A stretch of 64,000 nt of DNA from Emticicia agri. Its GTDB lineage: Bacteria > Bacteroidota > Bacteroidia > Cytophagales > Spirosomataceae. The notes under the pieces were generated by a model. That model had not been told where the DNA came from. It ran no database searches and was given only the letters and a program-made list of their open reading frames with translations. The DNA lies in assembly GCF_004168285.1 (NCBI RefSeq), contig NZ_SEWF01000017.1:62001-126000 (forward strand), read 5' to 3'. Position 1 is the stretch's first letter, and each line of letters starts with the position of its first letter. Below, in pieces: positions 16,247 to 25,565 of this stretch. Position numbers and translations under genes: made by a program.

Positions 16247-17674
16247 CTACTTCCAGCCCCCTCCCAACGCCTTATAAATATTTACTTCGGCATTCAATTG
16301 TTTTTTCTTAATCTCCATCAATTCCATTTTTGCTTCTAAAGCCTCTCTTTGTGTCAATAAAACCTCGGTATAATCGGCTCGTGCTGATTTGAAAAGGTTA
16401 TTGGAAATTTCGATAGAACTACTCAGAATTTCTACCTGATTGGCCTTTGTGGCATAACTCTCAGAGTAATTTTTATTACCTGCCAATTGGTTGATTACTT
16501 CCAGATGTGCGTTCAGTACTGTCTGTTCATATTTATAAACTGCCTGAATCTGCTTTTCGTTGGCATTATAATAATTGGCTTTAATCGCATTTTTGTTGAT
16601 TAAAGGAGCAATCAAATCACCCAGCACATTAACCGCAATAGATTTAGGATTAATGAGATAAATAGGATTAAATGCCTGCAAACCAATACCTGCCCGAAGC
16701 GTGATATTAGGATAAAAAGCGGCTTTGGCCACAGCAATATCCAATTTCGCCGCCTCTAATTCCTGCTCTGCCTGACGAATATCGGGGCGATTGCTCAATA
16801 ACTGTGAGGGAATCCCGGCAGAAATCTTCAAAAACTGAATATCATTCAAATTGGCAGAATTACGCTTGACAGGCTGAGGGTTTCTTGCTACTAAGAAATT
16901 GATTCGGTTTTCGGTTTCTACAATCTGCTGTTGAATCTCATATTTAAGATTTTCGGTATTTAATACCTGTGCCGTAAACCGATTCACTGCCAACTGGTTG
17001 ACACGTGCAGCCGCTTTCTGTACCTTTACCATTTCAAGCGCATCTTTCTGAAGTGCAATATTCTGCTGTACGATTTCCAGCTGGTTATCTAATACCACCA
17101 GTTCATAATAAGAATTGGCTATCTCGGCAATAAGGTTTGTAACCACAAAGTTTCTACCTTCTATCCCAGACAAATAACGTTTTACGGCCGCATCTTTGGC
17201 ATTATGCAATTTTTTCCAGACGTCTATTTCCCACGAGAACGTACCCATAAGTGCCTGTTCACCAATATACTTAGGCAATTTATCTGTTCTTGTTTTCGCA
17301 TCTTCTTCCGAAACGCCATTCCATGTATAATGTCCTGATTTTTCACCACCTAAACCTGCTGTTAAAAAACCAAACGGCTGATACTCCCCTTTTCTTGCCA
17401 TGATTTCGTTGCGGCTGATTTCGATTTCATGAAGCATCATATTCAACTCCTGGTTATTTTTGAGAGCTTCATCAATCAGGGCGGCAAGGTTACTATCATT
17501 GAAATAATTCCTCCAAAGAATATTTTCAGCTTTAGTAGTATCTCCGCTGATTTCGAATTTGTCCGGCAATGAGTTGGTAACTGTTTTAGTTGGCAAATTT
17601 TCTACCTTACAGCTACCCAACGCAATAATCAGAGCCAGAAAGACACTATACCTTTTTATTCTTTTGTTCTTCAT
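16247..17674 (-). CDS. RND efflux outer-membrane factor (TolC/OprM/NodT type)
   Basis: 475 residues with a lipoprotein signal peptide (LIIALGSC, lipid cysteine C22). Two outer-membrane-efflux repeats of long coiled helices follow, with typical segments such as LLSNRPDIRQAEQELEAAKLDI and AAFYPNITLRAGIG. It forms the outer-membrane duct of a tripartite pump. Its first 29 bases overlap the end of the RND transporter gene upstream, suggesting translational coupling. It is the last gene of the efflux operon. Confidence 0.92.
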   Translation of the reverse strand: MKNKRIKRYSVFLALIIALGSCKVENLPTKTVTNSLPDKFEISGDTTKAENILWRNYFNDSNLAALIDEALKNNQELNMMLHEIEISRNEIMARKGEYQPFGFLTAGLGGEKSGHYTWNGVSEEDAKTRTDKLPKYIGEQALMGTFSWEIDVWKKLHNAKDAAVKRYLSGIEGRNFVVTNLIAEIANSYYELVVLDNQLEIVQQNIALQKDALEMVKVQKAAARVNQLAVNRFTAQVLNTENLKYEIQQQIVETENRINFLVARNPQPVKRNSANLNDIQFLKISAGIPSQLLSNRPDIRQAEQELEAAKLDIAVAKAAFYPNITLRAGIGLQAFNPIYLINPKSIAVNVLGDLIAPLINKNAIKANYYNANEKQIQAVYKYEQTVLNAHLEVINQLAGNKNYSESYATKANQVEILSSSIEISNNLFKSARADYTEVLLTQREALEAKMELMEIKKKQLNAEVNIYKALGGGWK

Positions 17675-20600
17675 TTTGTTTCAGAATTTTTGAAATTAAC
17701 TTTCTAAGTCTACTTTGTTCACCAATTTCCGTTTGTCTTTCTACCAGGTCTTCGCTCAGTGTTACTACAGCTTCGTCATTAATCAATTTTTTCCCATCAA
17801 TCAATTTGCCAAAAATATAGTACAACCCAGGCACAATTAAGACCCCGAAAATTGTTCCGAACAGCATCCCGCCCATAGCAGATGAGCCAATGGTTTTATT
17901 ACCTACTGCACCGGCACCATGCGCCCTGACCAGTGGTATCAAACCTGCAATAAATGCAAAGGAAGTCATCAGGATAGGTCTGAAACGTGCTTTTGCTCCC
18001 TCAATAGCGGCATTAAGTACTGTCAAACCTTCGTTGCGCTTTTGTATGGCAAACTCTACAATCAACACAGCATTTTTCCCTAAAAGACCCGTAAGCATAA
18101 TTAAACCAATCTGGGCAAATACGTCATTACTCAAACCCATGCCTTTTAATAGCAGAAAAGAGCCGAATATACCCGGAGGTAAGGATAGGATAACAGCCAA
18201 AGGCATGATAAAGCTTTCGTATTGTGCCGCCAAAACCAGATAAACGAAAAATACCACCACCATGAAAATGATAATTGCTTCATTTCCCCGACGGGCTTCA
18301 TCGTACGATAAGCCTTCCCATGCTATATCATAGCCTTTAGGTAAGGTAGATTCAGCTACTTCACGAATCGCCTTAATGGCATCACCCGACGTATAACCCG
18401 GAGCAGGTACTCCATTGATAAGCGCCGATGTATATAAGTTATATCTGGAAATCTCGTTAGGCCCCTGTGTTTTTTTGATGCTCATAAAAGCTGAATAGGG
18501 TACCATTTCACCTTTGTCATTTTTTACAAACATGTTCAGAATATCTGAGGGGTCTTTTCTGAAATCAGGGTCAGCCTGCGTATAAACTTTGTAATAATTA
18601 TTAAATCGTACAAAGCCTTGCTCGTAGGTACTACCAATCATAATATTCAGGTTTTCCATGGCTGCACCCACCGAAACCCCTTTTTGCATAGCTAATACAT
18701 TATTTACCTGTATTTCGTATTGTGGATAGTTGGCAGAATAAAAACTGAATAATCCGGTGAGTTCTTTTCGTTTTTTCAATTCCGCAACAAAGTCTCTATT
18801 TACCTCATCGAATTTCTGGTAATCTACTTCGCTACCTTTATCTAACAATCGAACCGCAAAACCTGATGAAGCACCATAACCCGGTACGGCTGGTGGCTCG
18901 AAATACTCAATAACAGCCCCGATATTTTTTGTTCTTTCTTCCAACGCCTCCATAATCTCTGTCACAGATTGCTTTCTTTCCGACCAGTCTTTGAGGTTGA
19001 TTAAGCAAGTACCTGCATTAGAACCACGGCCTTCGGTCAGGATTTCATAACCCGCCATGGCTGTTACAGATTTCACGCCTTCGGTTTGTTTGGCTATTTT
19101 TTGTAATTCGAGCGAAATAGCGTTCGTCCGTTCAAGTGTAGTACCGGGAGGCGTTTGAATAATCGCATAAATTTGTCCCTGGTCTTCACCCGGTATGAAA
19201 CCGGCAGGTAAAACAGTATTGACACCCATGATACCTACTGCAAAAATTATCAATACACCAAAGGTTACCACTCTACGATTGACAATTACAGTCAGCAATT
19301 TGGTGTATTTGCCCAGCAACCATTCAAATCTTTTATTGAACCAATCGATAAACCGATTGATAGGTGTCTTTTTCCGAGGCTGTCCATGTGTATTTTTCAG
19401 AATCATGGCACATAATACAGGTGTCAATGTAAGAGCCACCACTCCGGAAAGCACAATAGATGAGGCCATTATAATGGCAAATTGTCGATAAAGTACGCCT
19501 ACCGGACCTGTCATAAATGCGACTGGTACGAATACAGCCGTCATGATTAAGGTAATGGCAATAATTGCCCCACTGATTTCTGTCAGTACTTTCTGTACAG
19601 CTTTAAATGGGGTTAAATGCTCTTCCTCCATCTTTACGTGAACTGCTTCAACTACCACAATGGCATCATCAACCACTACCCCGATAGCCAATACTAAGGC
19701 AAAGAGTGTAATAAGGTTGATACCAATCCCAAAAAACTGCATGAAAACAAATGCCCCAATTAAAGAAACGGGTACCGCTAACGTTGGAATCAGCGTAGAA
19801 CGGAAATCGCCAAGGAAAAGGAATACCACCAATGAAACCAGTATAAAGGCCTCTACGAGTGTATGTAAAACTTGGTCAATTGAAGCATTTACAAAGCTTG
19901 ACACATCATAGTTGATTTCGTAATCAACTCCCGGTGGAAAATTCTTTCTCAATTCTTCTAATTTTGCTTTCACATCAGCAATAATCTGATTGGAGTTACT
20001 TCCCGGATTTTGTTTTAAAACTAATGAAGCAGATGGGTAGCCATCTTTATTGGTGTAAATATCCACAAATTCACTCCCTACGTCCACCTTGGCCACATCT
20101 TTCAGTTTTAAAATTTCACCTTCCGAATTTGCTCTGATGATAATGTCTTTATATTGTTCAGGTTTATTAAACCACCCCTGATAAGTAAAAACGTATTCGA
20201 GCGATTGCGCTACCTTACCGGAACTTAAACCCACACGACCCGGACGACCCAACACGCTTTGTTCATCAATGGCTTTCAGTACGTCATCAGCAGAAATATT
20301 GTAAGCTCTCATTCTGTCAGGATTCAACCAGACACGAATGGCAAAGGCTCTGCTACCCACAATTTCAGAACGACCTACCCCGCTGATACGTTGTAATTCG
20401 GGAACCACCAGATTATCGGCATAGTTGAACAAAAACTTCTGGTCATACTCTTTATCTGTACTGAAAAAGTTGACGTACATCAACATACTTGGTTGTACAG
20501 GCGTAATAATAAGCCCCTCCCGCTGAACTAAAACAGGTAAGTTTGCCCAAACCTGGTCTACACGTGTTTTTACACGGGCAGCCGCAATAGTCGGGTCAAT

Positions 20601-20891
20601 ACCGGGTTCAAACACAATCTGTAAAGTAGCTTCGCTGGCACTGGTGGCATCTGACATCATGTATTGCATACCCGGTACACCATTGATGGCACGCTCCATG
20701 ATGGTCAGCGTTGATTTTACCAGTACATCAGCGTTTGAGCCGGGAAACTCAATGAAAATATTTACCCGAGGCGGAGCTATTTCAGGAAACTGGGATATGG
20801 GGCGAGTGAAAATCGCCAATACTCCCAAAAAGACGATTGCCAGCGACATAGCTATTGCCAGGACTGGTCTTTTTATGAATTTACTAAACAT
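17646..20891 (-). CDS. RND multidrug efflux transporter (HAE1/AcrB type)
   Basis: A 1081-residue inner-membrane proton/drug antiporter with 12 predicted TM segments and two large periplasmic loops. It opens MFSKFIKRPVLAIAMSLAI like AcrB and carries the proton-relay aspartate pair in VVDDAIVVVEAVH (about residue 405). The C-terminal tail after the last TM is long and charged (LVERQTEIGEQSRLRKLISK). The AcrB-like sequence and the absence of a metal-pump partner favour organic substrates over metals. It lies between the adaptor and outer-membrane factor genes. Confidence 0.93.
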   Translation of the reverse strand: MFSKFIKRPVLAIAMSLAIVFLGVLAIFTRPISQFPEIAPPRVNIFIEFPGSNADVLVKSTLTIMERAINGVPGMQYMMSDATSASEATLQIVFEPGIDPTIAAARVKTRVDQVWANLPVLVQREGLIITPVQPSMLMYVNFFSTDKEYDQKFLFNYADNLVVPELQRISGVGRSEIVGSRAFAIRVWLNPDRMRAYNISADDVLKAIDEQSVLGRPGRVGLSSGKVAQSLEYVFTYQGWFNKPEQYKDIIIRANSEGEILKLKDVAKVDVGSEFVDIYTNKDGYPSASLVLKQNPGSNSNQIIADVKAKLEELRKNFPPGVDYEINYDVSSFVNASIDQVLHTLVEAFILVSLVVFLFLGDFRSTLIPTLAVPVSLIGAFVFMQFFGIGINLITLFALVLAIGVVVDDAIVVVEAVHVKMEEEHLTPFKAVQKVLTEISGAIIAITLIMTAVFVPVAFMTGPVGVLYRQFAIIMASSIVLSGVVALTLTPVLCAMILKNTHGQPRKKTPINRFIDWFNKRFEWLLGKYTKLLTVIVNRRVVTFGVLIIFAVGIMGVNTVLPAGFIPGEDQGQIYAIIQTPPGTTLERTNAISLELQKIAKQTEGVKSVTAMAGYEILTEGRGSNAGTCLINLKDWSERKQSVTEIMEALEERTKNIGAVIEYFEPPAVPGYGASSGFAVRLLDKGSEVDYQKFDEVNRDFVAELKKRKELTGLFSFYSANYPQYEIQVNNVLAMQKGVSVGAAMENLNIMIGSTYEQGFVRFNNYYKVYTQADPDFRKDPSDILNMFVKNDKGEMVPYSAFMSIKKTQGPNEISRYNLYTSALINGVPAPGYTSGDAIKAIREVAESTLPKGYDIAWEGLSYDEARRGNEAIIIFMVVVFFVYLVLAAQYESFIMPLAVILSLPPGIFGSFLLLKGMGLSNDVFAQIGLIMLTGLLGKNAVLIVEFAIQKRNEGLTVLNAAIEGAKARFRPILMTSFAFIAGLIPLVRAHGAGAVGNKTIGSSAMGGMLFGTIFGVLIVPGLYYIFGKLIDGKKLINDEAVVTLSEDLVERQTEIGEQSRLRKLISKILKQNEEQKNKKV

Positions 20892-20974
20892 TTTTTCTGC
20901 GTTTTGTCGATACCTTACTGATTGCGAATCGTCGCACTGTCTGAAACCAATAAGGCCGTCGATGAAATGAATAA

Positions 20975-22057
20975 TTACTCTGCATGAAGATTTTTCAAGT
21001 CTTCAACAACCGCCCTGTAAGGTTTAAATTTAGTTTTGATATGGTCTCCGTTTTTAACTTTACGCAACCCCTCAACTATAATTTTATCATTTGGAGACAA
21101 GCCACTCGTAACCGTATAAATGTGAGGCATTTCAATTCCGGTTGTTATCTGTCTGGTTTGAACAGTACCTTTTTCATCTACCACAAACACAAATTTTTTA
21201 TCTAAAATATCGAAAGTAGCTTCCTGAGGAATCAGAAGAACATTTTTAAGATAAGAAGGCAATAGAATTGTACCTGTTTCGCCGTGTCTTAAAATACCTT
21301 CCGGATTTGGGAATGTAGCCCGGAAAGCAATGTTTCCTGTTTCATTATTAAAATCTGCCTCAACCGTCTCAAAAAGACCATCATGGTTAAAAACCTCATT
21401 ATTGGCCATCAGTAGCTTCACTTTCTGAGGTCCTTCTTTTTTGATACGGGTAGCATAGTCGAGATATTCTGCTTCCGGAACATTAAAATAAACCCAGAGT
21501 TTACTATTGTCAGAGAGTGTAGTGAGCAATTCTCCTTCATCTACCAGACTCCCCAAACGTATATGAAATCGGTCCATGATACCGCTAAAAGGCGCATTGA
21601 CAGTAGTTAGCCCAAGGTGAGTACTTGATAATTTTAAGTCTGCTTTTTCACGGTCAAGTTTTGCTTTGGCCAAGGCCAGTTCTTGAGGTGATACCACGTT
21701 TTTGTCAGCCAGAATTTTGGTATTCTGGTACTCAATTTCAGCATACTCTACATCAGCTTTCGATTTTTCCATTTCTGCTTCATATATTAGAGGCATAATC
21801 TGAAACATCGGTTGTCCTTGTCTGACATGCTGGCCTTCATCAACAAATATTTTTTGCAGATATCCTCTTTCTAAAGAGCGCAGTTCGATATGATTGCTGG
21901 CCCGGATTTGACAGACGTACTCTTTATTAATAGAAGTATCAACCCTTATAGGGCTACTTACTACAAACTCAGACTCTTCTTCTTTTGTATGCTCAGCGTG
22001 GCTACAACCTGCCATATACAAAGCAGTGATTGCTAAAAAAATGATTGAATATTTCAT
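20975..22057 (-). CDS. RND efflux periplasmic adaptor (membrane fusion protein)
   Basis: 360 residues, lipoprotein signal with lipid cysteine C18 (LYMAGC). The order is barrel-sandwich half-motif (LQKIFVDEGQHVRQGQPMFQ), alpha-helical hairpin (about 90-140), second lipoyl half (VNAPFSGIMDRFHIRLGSLV) and beta-barrel (GTILLPSYLKNVLLIPQEAT). It links the inner-membrane pump to the outer-membrane duct. It is 83 bases ahead of the pump gene in the same operon. Confidence 0.92.
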   Translation of the reverse strand: MKYSIIFLAITALYMAGCSHAEHTKEEESEFVVSSPIRVDTSINKEYVCQIRASNHIELRSLERGYLQKIFVDEGQHVRQGQPMFQIMPLIYEAEMEKSKADVEYAEIEYQNTKILADKNVVSPQELALAKAKLDREKADLKLSSTHLGLTTVNAPFSGIMDRFHIRLGSLVDEGELLTTLSDNSKLWVYFNVPEAEYLDYATRIKKEGPQKVKLLMANNEVFNHDGLFETVEADFNNETGNIAFRATFPNPEGILRHGETGTILLPSYLKNVLLIPQEATFDILDKKFVFVVDEKGTVQTRQITTGIEMPHIYTVTSGLSPNDKIIVEGLRKVKNGDHIKTKFKPYRAVVEDLKNLHAE

Positions 22058-22143
22058 GAATATTTTAAAAATAAGAATGGTAAAGCCTATTGATTGAAAG
22101 AAATTTCAAACTGAATAATGCCTTAAAAAATATAGATTTTTAC

Positions 22144-22587
22144 TTACAGGATGTAAGAAACCAATTGACTAAATGGAATCTTCCAGGAATGGTGTAGTAA
22201 GAAAAAGGGAATAGTAATTCGTTTTTGAAGAGATAAATTAAAATTTATAAACGAACTCTCTAAGAAATTAAAGTTAAAACGTGAGATATGTAGCGGGAAA
22301 CCGCTTTCTGTAGAATCATCTTCCGAACTTTCATCAGAAGAATCTACCTCTTCTCCGGCACTCAGGATTGATAAAAAATCGTATGGAAGCGTTGACTCCC
22401 AATCCTGAAAAATTATGTTGCCAGTATGCTCGTGACTTGTACTGAAAGATGAGCTATTGATTCTTTCATTTTCAGATGTATAGCTACTGCCTTCAACAAA
22501 AATAGAAGTAATTAAGAATAGGCCACAAACCATCCCAAATAATTGGAATAGCGGGCTTACTATACTATTTCTATTCAAGATTTTCAT
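22144..22587 (-). CDS. Small acidic secreted protein heading the efflux operon
   Basis: 147 residues of unknown family. An N-terminal hydrophobic segment (about 10-32) can act as signal peptide or anchor. Next is a Ser/Asp/Glu-rich stretch (GEEVDSSDESSEDDSTES, about 78-95), then an aromatic, basic C-terminus with HISRFNFNFLESSF and PFFLLHHSWK. It is 86 bases upstream of the adaptor gene on the same strand and is probably the first gene of the RND operon. It may be an envelope sensor or an accessory of the pump, but nothing in the sequence proves a role. Confidence 0.55.
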   Translation of the reverse strand: MKILNRNSIVSPLFQLFGMVCGLFLITSIFVEGSSYTSENERINSSSFSTSHEHTGNIIFQDWESTLPYDFLSILSAGEEVDSSDESSEDDSTESGFPLHISRFNFNFLESSFINFNLSLQKRITIPFFLLHHSWKIPFSQLVSYIL

Positions 22588-22894
22588 ACGTGCTGCAAAG
22601 CTACTAAACCATTTTCAAATATTGATACGGCTGTCTCATTGATGCTTCAACAATTTCTAATAAATACAATATACTATATTAAATTAATAGATTGATAATC
22701 AATACATTACAATATTAGAAATATATAAAATCTTGAAATAATGTAAATTTAATGTGCAAATTTTAATGACATTTTAACTGCGTTTTAAGTAGTAATTAAC
22801 CGATTTTAAGGCTCAAGAAGATATTTGGAGTGTGGAGTGATTTGTTGGAATCAATAAAGGGGGATTTTTAGAGCATTGCAGTTTGAGAACTTCA
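22588..22894. other. Intergenic stretch upstream of the efflux operon
   Basis: 307 AT-rich bases between the operon's first gene and the exporter gene upstream of it. A minus-strand TAGCTTTG (22603-22596) matches the -7 consensus but is only ~9 bases from the ATG and lacks a -33 TTG, so the promoter is uncertain. No other structure was seen. Confidence 0.4.
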
Positions 22895-23665
22895 TTATTG
22901 GAGTATTTGCAACACATCATACCCAAATCTAAAAATCAATCCAAAAACTACAATCAGAAAAATCACTCGTACAAAGGCATTTCCTCGCAGAATAGCTATT
23001 TTGCTTCCCACATAAGACCCTGCCATATTACAAATCATCATCGGGAAAGCTATCTGAAACATCACAAATCCTTTGCTGATAAAGAAAATCAGAGAAGCTA
23101 TATCTGCTATTACATTTACTACTTTTGAAATAGCTGAGGCCGATAAAAAGCTATAGCCGATAATACTTACAAAGCCAAATACTAACAAACTACCCGTACC
23201 CGGCCCTACGAAACCGTTATAAAAACCTGTTGTCATACCAATCAGCAATCCGCAGAAAGGAATGACTTGTAAGCTAAATCGGAGTTTTTCTTCCTGTCCC
23301 AAGTCCTTTTTACGATAGCTATAGATAGCTATGACAGTCATTAAAATCAGAATGGTAGGCTTCAGAATACGAGCGCTCATCATACTTGACAACAATGCGC
23401 CTGTATATGACATCACAGCGGCACCAATACCTGAATAAATGACAGTCTTCCAGGGTATCTTTACTTTTTTAGCATACTGATACCCTGCCACAGCCGTACC
23501 CATAAAAGAAGAAAAGCGATTGGTACCAATAATCTGCGGCACCGAATAGCCGGGAAATAAAATAAACAAAACAGGGACTTGCACCAAGCCCCCACCCCCT
23601 ACGATAGAATCGATAAAGCCTGCAAAAAAAGCAGCTATACAGGCGATGATTGTTGTTGAAAACAT
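22895..23665 (-). CDS. TauE/SafE-family sulfite/anion exporter
   Basis: 256 residues, seven to eight TM helices, with the family's two related halves. The first half has AFFAGFIDSIVGGGGLVQVP and the second MTTGFYNGFVGPGTGSLLV, the typical glycine-rich motifs of TauE/SafE permeases that move sulfite, sulfoacetate or related anions. No sulfur-metabolism gene is adjacent, so the substrate is unknown. Inner membrane. Confidence 0.88.
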   Translation of the reverse strand: MFSTTIIACIAAFFAGFIDSIVGGGGLVQVPVLFILFPGYSVPQIIGTNRFSSFMGTAVAGYQYAKKVKIPWKTVIYSGIGAAVMSYTGALLSSMMSARILKPTILILMTVIAIYSYRKKDLGQEEKLRFSLQVIPFCGLLIGMTTGFYNGFVGPGTGSLLVFGFVSIIGYSFLSASAISKVVNVIADIASLIFFISKGFVMFQIAFPMMICNMAGSYVGSKIAILRGNAFVRVIFLIVVFGLIFRFGYDVLQILQ

Positions 23666-23672
23666 ACTTTTT

Positions 23673-23846
23673 TTGGAGAAAGGAAAAAGGAGAACGGAAC
23701 AAGGAAGAAAATTTTAGTCCTTTATTAGACTAAGATTATTGTCGTACGCTAACCTTACTTAGTTTCCATACGGCGAACTGGAAGCGCCCGTCGCTCGGTT
23801 CGCGCCATAAAAGTCCGTTTTCCTTGTTCCATTCTCCCTTCTCCAA
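23673..23846. repeat. MITE-like inverted-repeat element, copy 1
   Basis: Arms of about 30 bp (23673-23708 and 23818-23846) are imperfect inverted repeats made of a purine-rich sequence of the type GGAGAA-GGAGAACGGAACAAGGAA and its complement. The ~110-base interior contains a GC-rich hairpin at 23770-23806 (GCGAAC with GTTCGC) and no gene. It lies between the aldo/keto reductase stop and the exporter start. A related copy is at 24855-24931. Confidence 0.65.
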
Positions 23847-23848
23847 TT

Positions 23849-24820
23849 TTATTGCGACCACTCTGTTGGGGTTCTATCCCAACGATGGCTTTTGAGTTTT
23901 AAGCGAAGATTTTCGTCTAATTTCTTGCCATCACTGGTACCGATATTGGCTTCTACATGGCGTATTTTTCTCATACCCGGTATAATGGTATGCACATCAT
24001 CATTGCCTAAGATAAAACGTAAAGCCATTTCGGGCATCGTCATGCCTTCAGGTACCAATGGTTTTAATGCGTCAGCATGTTCTACACTTGGAATCAGGTT
24101 CTCAGGCACAAAATAAGTCGAACGCCAGTCATCGGCAGGAAATGTTGTTTCTTTAGTCAATAAGCCTGTCAGGGTACCTTCATCAAATGGCACACGGGCT
24201 ATTACGCCAATATCCAGTTTTTTACATAATGGGAATAACTCATCTTCCGGGTTCTGGTCAAAGATATTATAAATCACCTGTACGGTGTCAATTAAACCAG
24301 TTTTCAGGGTTTCTAATACATTATTTGGCTCCCAACGATTTACACTGATACCGAAGTTTTTTACTTTACCCTCTTGCTTGAGTTTAGTAACGGCTTCTTT
24401 CCAATCATCGTTATTAGCCCAGGCATCTTCCCACACATGAAATTGTTGCAGGTCTATACAATCAACTTCCAGATTTTTCAGACTCTTTTCTGTATATTCG
24501 ATAATGTGGCTGGCCGGAAAACAATCTTCTAATAAAAAATGAGATTTTGAAGGCCATGTAAAGTTCTTAGGTGGAATTTTGGTAGCAAAATAGAGGCGCT
24601 TCTGCGCATATTTTTTCAATACATTCCCTAAAATCTCCTCGCTTTTTCCTGCACCATAACCCCAGGCTGTATCAAAAAAATTACAGCCTAATTCAACCGA
24701 ACGGTCAAGCGACTGCCCTACCTCGTCCTGGTCGGAGCCAGTCCACCCTGCTAATCCCCACATACCATACCCTATTTCGCTGACGTTCCAGTCGGTACGT
24801 CCAAATCTTCTATACTCCAT
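23849..24820 (-). CDS. Aldo/keto reductase
   Basis: 323 residues, TIM-barrel NADPH-dependent oxidoreductase. It opens MEYRRFGRTDWNVSEIGYGMWGLAG. The catalytic tetrad can be placed: Asp in NFFDTAWGYG, Tyr in WGYG, Lys in FATKIPP and His in QQFHVWEDAW. The C-terminal LGNDDVHTIIPGMRKIRHVEAN is the cofactor-binding region of this subgroup (general stress/YccK-like). Substrate unknown. It is bracketed by two copies of the same inverted-repeat family, one touching each end of the gene. Confidence 0.9.
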   Translation of the reverse strand: MEYRRFGRTDWNVSEIGYGMWGLAGWTGSDQDEVGQSLDRSVELGCNFFDTAWGYGAGKSEEILGNVLKKYAQKRLYFATKIPPKNFTWPSKSHFLLEDCFPASHIIEYTEKSLKNLEVDCIDLQQFHVWEDAWANNDDWKEAVTKLKQEGKVKNFGISVNRWEPNNVLETLKTGLIDTVQVIYNIFDQNPEDELFPLCKKLDIGVIARVPFDEGTLTGLLTKETTFPADDWRSTYFVPENLIPSVEHADALKPLVPEGMTMPEMALRFILGNDDVHTIIPGMRKIRHVEANIGTSDGKKLDENLRLKLKSHRWDRTPTEWSQ

Positions 24821-24854
24821 GTTTTTCTATAATTATGTGATAAAATGCTTTTTT

Positions 24855-24931
24855 TTGGAGAAAGGAGAATGGAAAAAGTAATAATTTTTGTACTTTCTCC
24901 GTGTTTCGTTTTCCATGTTCCGTTCTCCTAT
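24855..24931. repeat. MITE-like inverted-repeat element, copy 2
   Basis: Left arm 24855-24876 (TTGGAGAAAGGAGAATGG...) and right arm about 24891-24931, whose reverse complement contains AGGAGAACGGAACATGGAA. These match the arms of the element at 23673-23846. The interior is much shorter here. It fills the gap upstream of the aldo/keto reductase gene. Confidence 0.6.
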
Positions 24932-25482
24932 TTTTTCTTTACTACCTTAACAATCCATGCAATAACACCTATCAGAAACAAGGCGATGCTCATACCAAAA
25001 GCTATCCACTTGAACATTCCGGCGTTAGAGGCAAAACTGGCTGCGGCATCAGCTCTTTCCGGAAAAGCATTAAGCATGGCAATAATGCCTGCATTTTCTG
25101 CAAAGTCGCCGATAGTGGCTAAAATGGGAAATATATTTAATTGATGTATAAAACTATTAGGGGCAAAACCTTTTTTAAATACATAGCTTAATAGCAGAAC
25201 ATTGGTAATAGTGTAAATGATAGGATAAATAATATCAATTACTGCTTCGGCAAATAAGTAATACTTTCTTCCTTCCTCTCCATACGCATTTAATTTATCA
25301 TAAGCTTCATCAGGCGTAAAACCAAACATTAAGTCTAAAACACCCACTATACCGGTAGGGTCAAATTTACCTTGCATATAAGGAAGAATTCCCGCAGAAA
25401 TAAGCATTTGCAGACAAAAGAAAATCAATACATTTCGCCCCAAAGCATAACGACGGGCAAAGTTAGAAAGGGAGGTAAGCAT
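24928..25482 (-). CDS. Four-to-five-TM membrane protein of unknown function
   Basis: 184 residues from the ATG at 25482 (MLTSLSNFARRYALGRNVLI). Hydrophobic helices lie near residues 18-35, 40-55, 80-105, 120-145 and 155-180, separated by short polar loops (EAYDKLNAYGEEGRKYYLF). The C-terminus is lysine-rich (KVVKKK). No family recognised. The frame extends back to 25542, but the -7 box at 25527-25520 would then lie inside the coding sequence, so the shorter start is chosen. Confidence 0.65.
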   Translation of the reverse strand: MLTSLSNFARRYALGRNVLIFFCLQMLISAGILPYMQGKFDPTGIVGVLDLMFGFTPDEAYDKLNAYGEEGRKYYLFAEAVIDIIYPIIYTITNVLLLSYVFKKGFAPNSFIHQLNIFPILATIGDFAENAGIIAMLNAFPERADAAASFASNAGMFKWIAFGMSIALFLIGVIAWIVKVVKKK

Positions 25483-25519
25483 TGCAGTTAGTAGGTTAGA
25501 TAAGTGAAAAGATTGGGTA

Positions 25520-25527
25520 CAAATATA
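25520..25527 (-). promoter_or_regulatory. Bacteroidota -7 box (TATATTTG) for the membrane protein gene
   Basis: Minus-strand exact match to TAnnTTTG about 38 bases before the ATG at 25482. It decides the start codon. No -33 TTG at the usual distance. Confidence 0.4.
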
Positions 25528-25565
25528 GAGAAACGAGTGCAAATTTGCCTGTATTTTTAACTATT

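Noticed and set aside
17890-20970. Several plus-strand open frames across the RND transporter gene
   Set aside because: All are antisense shadows of the AcrB-type coding sequence; none shows a protein-like pattern.
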